Shown here piece after piece: positions 59,501 to 64,000 of a DNA stretch of 64,000 bases. The stretch comes from Colletes latitarsis (lineage: Eukaryota > Arthropoda > Insecta > Hymenoptera > Colletidae). The number at the start of each line of letters is the position of its first letter. Within the stretch, counting starts at the first letter, position 1. Position numbers and translations under genes: made by a program. Location of the stretch: positions 31,435,501-31,499,500 of the forward strand of contig NC_135137.1 of assembly GCF_051014445.1 (NCBI RefSeq). The letters run 5' to 3'. A model generated the notes under the pieces. It searched no databases, was not told the DNA's origin, and was given only the letters and a program-made list of their open reading frames with translations.

Positions 59501-60224
59501 ATAAAATATCTTTTCTGTTGACCCGAACGAGAAGAATAATGGAAATAGATGTTTTCTCTCTGCGTTATTTGAACAAATTTCAAATCGATTTCGTTTCAGG
59601 CGATGAATACTTCACGGTCGTCGAATATTATGCAAATCCAGCGATCGTCGAACGCGAAAGATAACCTCCTTGATGACAGGCGTGATAACTTGTGGTAGGT
59701 AGACACGTAGGAAGACGAGAAGGAAGCGGAGAAGATGGCAAGAGGTCGTAGGACGACCCTAGTTAGTCCCGGGTCTATGAATCGTTAATGCTAATCAGGA
59801 TCGCCAGGCCCGTGTATCATGGACTAGGTGACGTCAGCCCTTCGTCAGAGATATGGCTACGACGAAAGGGACTTGATCAATTAACCCCTCGCGATATTGA
59901 TAAACCCTGAAACGAACCCGCGGAATCCTCCCGCGGTCATCTTGAATGGATCGATGCCTGTAGTATCCATTAAAGGTCTCCTCGTAGATGGTCCGTGAGA
60001 TTAAGATAGCAGACCCCTGATTAATTTGAACAATTCCTAACTGCTCAAAATACAACAATATTGCAAGATGCTGGGAAATTGAACTGGTGAATAATTGTCG
60101 AGATATATGTTACTTGTAAGGAACATCGATAATCCCTGATTTTTATCAAACTTGACTCAAAGAATCGAAGAACACTATCTCTTTATACATCTAATATAAT
60201 TTAACGTTTTCTGTTTATAATAGT
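59501..60224. other. Non-coding, mixed composition
   Basis: A CG-bearing patch at about 59660-59960 sits in AT-rich DNA. Short frames have no recognisable domain. Confidence 0.4.
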
Positions 60225-60405
60225 ATATTATTAGACTGTAAATCTCTATGGAAATTGATATTTGTATTAATAGAGTTAATGAAATGGGAGCTTTGCAGAG
60301 GCTTGTCCCAACCCCTAAATATAATAATTCCTTACTTTAAGTATTTCTTGCATTTTTGCATATTAAGTGCATTTTGTAGGTTTCTGAGAATTAAAATTTC
60401 AGAAT
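60225..60405 (+). repeat. Dispersed repeat family A, copy 4 (fullest)
   Basis: The longest member: TTATTAGACTGTAAATCTCT, GGAAATTGATATTTGTATTA, GTTAATGAAATGGGAGCTTT, CCAACCCCTAAATATAATAA, then TTTCTTGCATTTTTGCATATT and GAGAATTAAAATTTC. The copies at 305, 5968 and 15808 each match different parts of it. Confidence 0.78.
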
Positions 60406-60479
60406 ACAATTAAATTTGTATTTGTATCTGACAGGCTCATGGAATATATTTACTAATTTTTCGATATTTATTTAATACG

Positions 60480-61020
60480 AAAATCAGATCAAACATCAAT
60501 ACGACCTTGGTTTCGTTCGATTTGTTGTATTTTTAGGTTTTCCTCGAAAGTACAGACATTTCGGCCATAACTCCTCGCCACGCCGATAAACCGATCCCAT
60601 AATCGAGAGAGAAAGGCCAAGAGTACGAGGAACAGATTAGTAGAAAATGATTCCCCTTTCTGGAAACTCAGCAGAATCCACGATACCGTAGAGTAAACAT
60701 TTCGCGGAAGGGTAGGGGGTCGTGTTTCTGTTCCACCCTCGTCCAGTTCAGCCGCGACGTCGACGCCACAGGCCAGATAGCAAGTGTGCCTTATCAGCCA
60801 ACGAGAATATAAATTTCCGCGAAAGGTCGACGATACGTTACGATGCCGGCACGCACGCACGCCGATCTGCCATCTCCCATTATCCCGGCGATGTGTTTGC
60901 TCCGCTCTTGACCGAAGATTAACGCTCGTCGCCGAGCATCGATCGCCAAACGTATGCACAAACACGCGTGGACCGACACGGTTCGTCGAAAAACTACAAC
61001 ACCCGAAAACCAACCATCTT
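60480..61020. other. GC-rich patch with a long unassigned frame
   Basis: A minus-strand frame of 174 codons (60489-61013) is the longest in the window that is not low-complexity. I recognise no domain, signal peptide or membrane topology pattern in it. Plus-strand frames at 60722-60922 and 60784-61041 are open across the same bases. I treat it as a chance frame in a GC-rich patch, though an orphan gene is not excluded. Confidence 0.3.
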
Positions 61021-61261
61021 AAAACTTATCGGTGCAACTAAATTACTAGATAACTAAGATTCCCTCGTGTGGAGAAAAATAGATTTTTTAAAAATATACA
61101 ATTTACGAACAACTCCTTCAAACATGTGAGTCGATCGTTAACAAATCGACGAGGATTTGGACCTTCGTACGAAACAGTATGCAGGCATAAGACACGCTTG
61201 TTACATGCTCTAGTTGATATTATTAATAAGTTATATACGTTCCTCAAACATGGACAAACAC

Positions 61262-61845
61262 AACTGTCTAATCACACAAACACAATCTAGAAGTTTCGCA
61301 AAATATACGAAATTTCAAATTGGATTCAATGCGTTAGAATCTATCAGACAATACACTCAAACCACATCAAACCATATCAAACTTCAGAAATATCTTAAGT
61401 TTCAAGGCCCCATTTTCTTCAAAGTAACGTAGCTTCGGCAATTTTTCAAATATCGCTATGAAATTCACAGGGCATATTTTCAAGTGTACTTTCAGAAAAT
61501 CTAATGGAAAAATCGATTTTTCCACCGTTGTTATCGCAAATTTCTTCCACCGACCAACACGACAAACACGATCTAGAAGTTTTCAAAATATACAAAATTT
61601 CAAATTGTTCGATTCAATGCGTTAGAATCTATCAGACGATACACTCAAACCACATCAAACCATATCAAACTTCAGAAATATTGATTCTTAAACTTTCAAG
61701 ACCCTATTTTCTTCAAAGTATTGGACAATTTTTCAAATATCGCTGTAAAATTCACAGGGCATATTTTCAAGGGTACTTTCAGAAAATCTAATGGAAAAAT
61801 CGATTTTTCCACCATTGTTATGGCAAATTTCCACGAACGACCGTT
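61262..61845 (+). repeat. Tandem duplication, period about 286 bp, with conserved palindrome
   Basis: Unit 1 (about 61262-61545) and unit 2 (about 61550-61845) share ACACAATCTAGAAGTTT-like, GCGTTAGAATCTATCAGAC, CACTCAAACCACATCAAACC and ACAGGGCATATTTTCAAG words. Each ends with the perfect 18-bp palindrome GGAAAAATCGATTTTTCC (61506-61523 and 61793-61810). Short frames here are by-products. Confidence 0.92.
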
Positions 61846-62200
61846 GGTCGACTAAGAAAACAAGCTCGGATCGCACGTAAAACACGTTCGCCGAACGCGC
61901 GATCGCCGTGAGTCGGGGTTCACGGGATTTTCTTCGGGACGTCTTAATTACGGCTACCCCCGTGGATCGAAGTTTCCAAGGTTTCCGGCAAGTTTCCCGA
62001 CCGAAGTTTCCGCACACAGACCTGTGTATGCAAGGTTAGGTTTAAGTTCAACCTCATAGATTCAACCACAGTCGAGGCTGTTTTGGGATGTGAGCATGTA
62101 CCTCGGTTCGTCGTGGCTGATTCGAATCGGGAATTGTCGGGGATTAAAAAGGATCCGTGACTGCGAATATGGGATTCTCCGATGGTTTCGTTGTGTCGTT
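61846..62200. other. GC-rich patch
   Basis: CpG-bearing stretch. A 94-codon minus-strand frame (61733-62017) extends from the repeat and has no known family. Confidence 0.35.
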
Positions 62201-62422
62201 AATTTTTTTAGTATGTCGATTGGAAATGTCCATAGCAAACGAATCTATTACATGGAAAAGCCGATTATTGAAAAGAAGAAATCGAGTGCAATATTAGAAA
62301 TATGAAATCAAAGATTTGAGCGTGTGTTCTGAATAATAACAATAGAGTGGAGCTCTCAAACCCCTATTCTTATTATTATTTAACGTTTAGATGAAATATA
62401 CACTCCTGTATAGGAGAATTAA

Positions 62423-62636
62423 CACTAGAACTACCAAAGTGGTCAAAATTACCCATTCGTAATTTCTAATAAAAATTGTGAATAATTCACTCCACTGTAT
62501 GTTTGAAAATTGACCGTAGTTTTTTAGAAGAGAATGAATAAATAGTTATTTCCATTGCATTATACATTTCTTCAAGCATCTATCGTCTTAAACTCTGATA
62601 CAAATAAATACACCATAAGTGTCGATAGTTCTAGTG
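62423..62636 (+). mobile_element. TTAA-type short element family B (piggyBac-like), complete
   Basis: Perfect TTAA flanks (62419-62422 and 62637-62640). The left end reads CACTAGAACTACCAAAG; the right end, read inward, is CACTAGAACTATCGACA. The first 12 bases are a perfect inverted repeat. The 214-bp body matches, in reverse orientation, the copies at 25212-25391 and 24996-25190. Non-coding; mobilisation in trans by a piggyBac-type enzyme is inferred from the TTAA target. Confidence 0.88.
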
Positions 62637-62640
62637 TTAA

Positions 62641-63370
62641 TTTACAGTTCAAAAAACGAACAAAATGTCCAGTAATTTATAGTGTACGTATACTTTATAT
62701 TCGCCTGAACGAATCCAGATCATATCAATTTAGTCTGAAGCTAATAAGGTGTGTAACAATTGCAACTAAATAAAAACACGTAGTTTCAATTATAGGGGCA
62801 CATAATACAAAAAATATAAATAAATATTACATTAAAAAGGTATGTCAACCAAAGTATTCAAATTTCTAGAAAAACTTTCTTTCCATCCTCGTATTATTAC
62901 AGTCTTAAATTATTTTAAATATCGTAAGATACAAGCTCATATTCGAGCTCTGCATCAATATCGGTTTAAGTTTATACGTATTTCAAATAATGCATCCTCA
63001 AAAATATTATACAGGGTAACTCATTTAACTCTTTCACCTTAATTTCTCTGGTAAACTACATGCTGTATAAAAAAATGTTTCGAACGAAAATTGCTAGCTA
63101 TAAAGAGTAGCATACACAGCAATAATTAATTTTTTGCTATTTTCCTTTTTCATCAAAATACAAAAGACACTTTGAGTCTATCAAATATAGAATAAAAAAT
63201 TATTCAGATACATATAATATGAAATATCCTATCGAAGACAATAAGAAACTAGTACATTTCCTGAATGAATGATCCTTCAGGGACATGTTCGAAATAGTAA
63301 CGTCGAAATAATCTCTATCATCGTAAAGAAAAGCTGTTTAATTAAAATTAGCCAAAACGTATGTAGATCC
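62641..63370. other. AT-rich spacer with a possible repeat end
   Basis: TATACAGGGTAACTCATTTAA at about 63009 looks like the outer end of a CAGGGT-type element, but no inverted partner was found before the window end. No gene recognised. Confidence 0.4.
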
Positions 63371-64000
63371 ATCGAAGCAAATTAAACCCGTTCAACGTTT
63401 CGATACAGAATTAAGTCAATGAAATATTTGCACGATTCGCAGAACGCGGCGCGCGTATTTTTTCCCACCCCCTCTCGCGCAGAATTTCAGTGGACGAGGA
63501 AATACGCAGTCTTGACCACCTCAACATCGACGAATTTCGCGAGCGTCGGTTAACTAGAGGTCTAACGAATGCAATATGTCGAATTCGAGCGCGAGGGCGG
63601 AAAAGCAGTAGGGTGAAATCCGACGAAGCGGTTCGTGGGTGGTGGCTGGTGCTCATTGTAAACGCGCGCCGAAATGAAGCCGAACAGCCGGCAGCGATTT
63701 TTGTCGGTTATTCAGTTATTAGTTCCATTCAGAAAACCGGACCCGTGTTCGACCCGTTAGATGGTCTCCTGTTTCAACTAGCGACGGTCCATTGTTTGGC
63801 CAATGGAATCTGCGGGGCTTCGTTCGGAGGTCCTTTCGGAAATACCTGGTGCAAGTGTAATGCAAGATCGTCGGACATTGTTCGATCGCGCGGCTCTATA
63901 GAAACGCGGACAGAAATTGGAAACGACTCGACGTTCGATCGCGGAATAGAATGAAGCTGCAGCCATTGCTCGAGAAGAATAGTCCCTTGAGGGGTGAAAC
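63371..64000. other. GC-rich island running off the window end
   Basis: CpG-rich DNA with a 154-codon plus-strand frame (63490-63954) without recognisable domains and with minus-strand frames open across parts of the same bases. It could be the edge of a promoter or gene lying beyond 64000, but nothing here proves it. Confidence 0.35.

Noticed and set aside
63009..63030. CAGGGT-type transposon end
   Set aside because: No inverted partner is found inside the window, so no element can be bounded.
63490..63954. 154-codon plus-strand frame near the window end
   Set aside because: No domain or splice context, GC-rich surroundings, and minus-strand frames open across parts of it.
1..64000. CRISPR array, bacterial operon, or integrated viral genome
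   Set aside because: No short regularly spaced repeats, no dense coding on either strand and no viral protein signature. The composition and repeats are those of insect nuclear DNA.

Overview
The window looks like nuclear DNA of an insect, most likely a bee or a close hymenopteran relative. That placement is inferred from an AT-rich background broken every few kilobases by CpG-rich islands, and from a dispersed-repeat style familiar from bee genomes; no marker gene confirms it. I recognise no host protein-coding exon, tRNA, rRNA or known microRNA in 64 kb. Nearly all open frames are short, have no recognisable family signature, lie in low-complexity GC islands or repeats, and overlap one another on both strands. 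The window is best read as intergenic DNA or the inside of a very large intron. A short or divergent exon could be missed by eye.

The clearest content is old mobile DNA. Three copies (9103-10197, 17841-19026, 56502-57367) belong to one family with roughly 110-bp terminal inverted repeats and no transposase. Inside lie a central core and a roughly 100-bp module repeated in direct orientation on each side of it: two plus two in the first two copies, one plus one in the third. A decayed mariner transposase lies on the minus strand at 35843-36625, with its 3' terminal repeat at 35799. The tail of a LINE ORF2 with a C-x2-C-x8-H-x4-C knuckle is at 14484-14690. Small non-autonomous elements include a pogo/Tigger-like one (35349-35500), a foldback element (39568-39713) and several TTAA-flanked elements (24996-25391, 33542-33750, 39837-40036, 48727-48822, 62423-62636).

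A second theme is local duplication. About seventeen places carry adjacent or nearly adjacent two-copy repeats with periods of 115-430 bp, and two have an alternating or nested higher-order pattern (26838-27475 and 46680-47172). A separate dispersed repeat, unrelated to the modular element, occurs at 305, 5968, 15808 and 60225.

The third theme is GC islands, notably 2760-3450, 6230-7080, 10390-11600, 14860-15620, 22880-24860, 27480-28140, 30590-31570, 32600-33480, 34540-35360, 38090-39340, 41880-42990, 47180-48620, 54740-56260, 57880-58680 and 63370-64000. Several have a purine-rich plus strand that switches to pyrimidine-rich within a few hundred bases. They are plausible promoters or enhancers, but nothing in the sequence ties them to a named gene. 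The AT-rich DNA between them is where most repeats lie.
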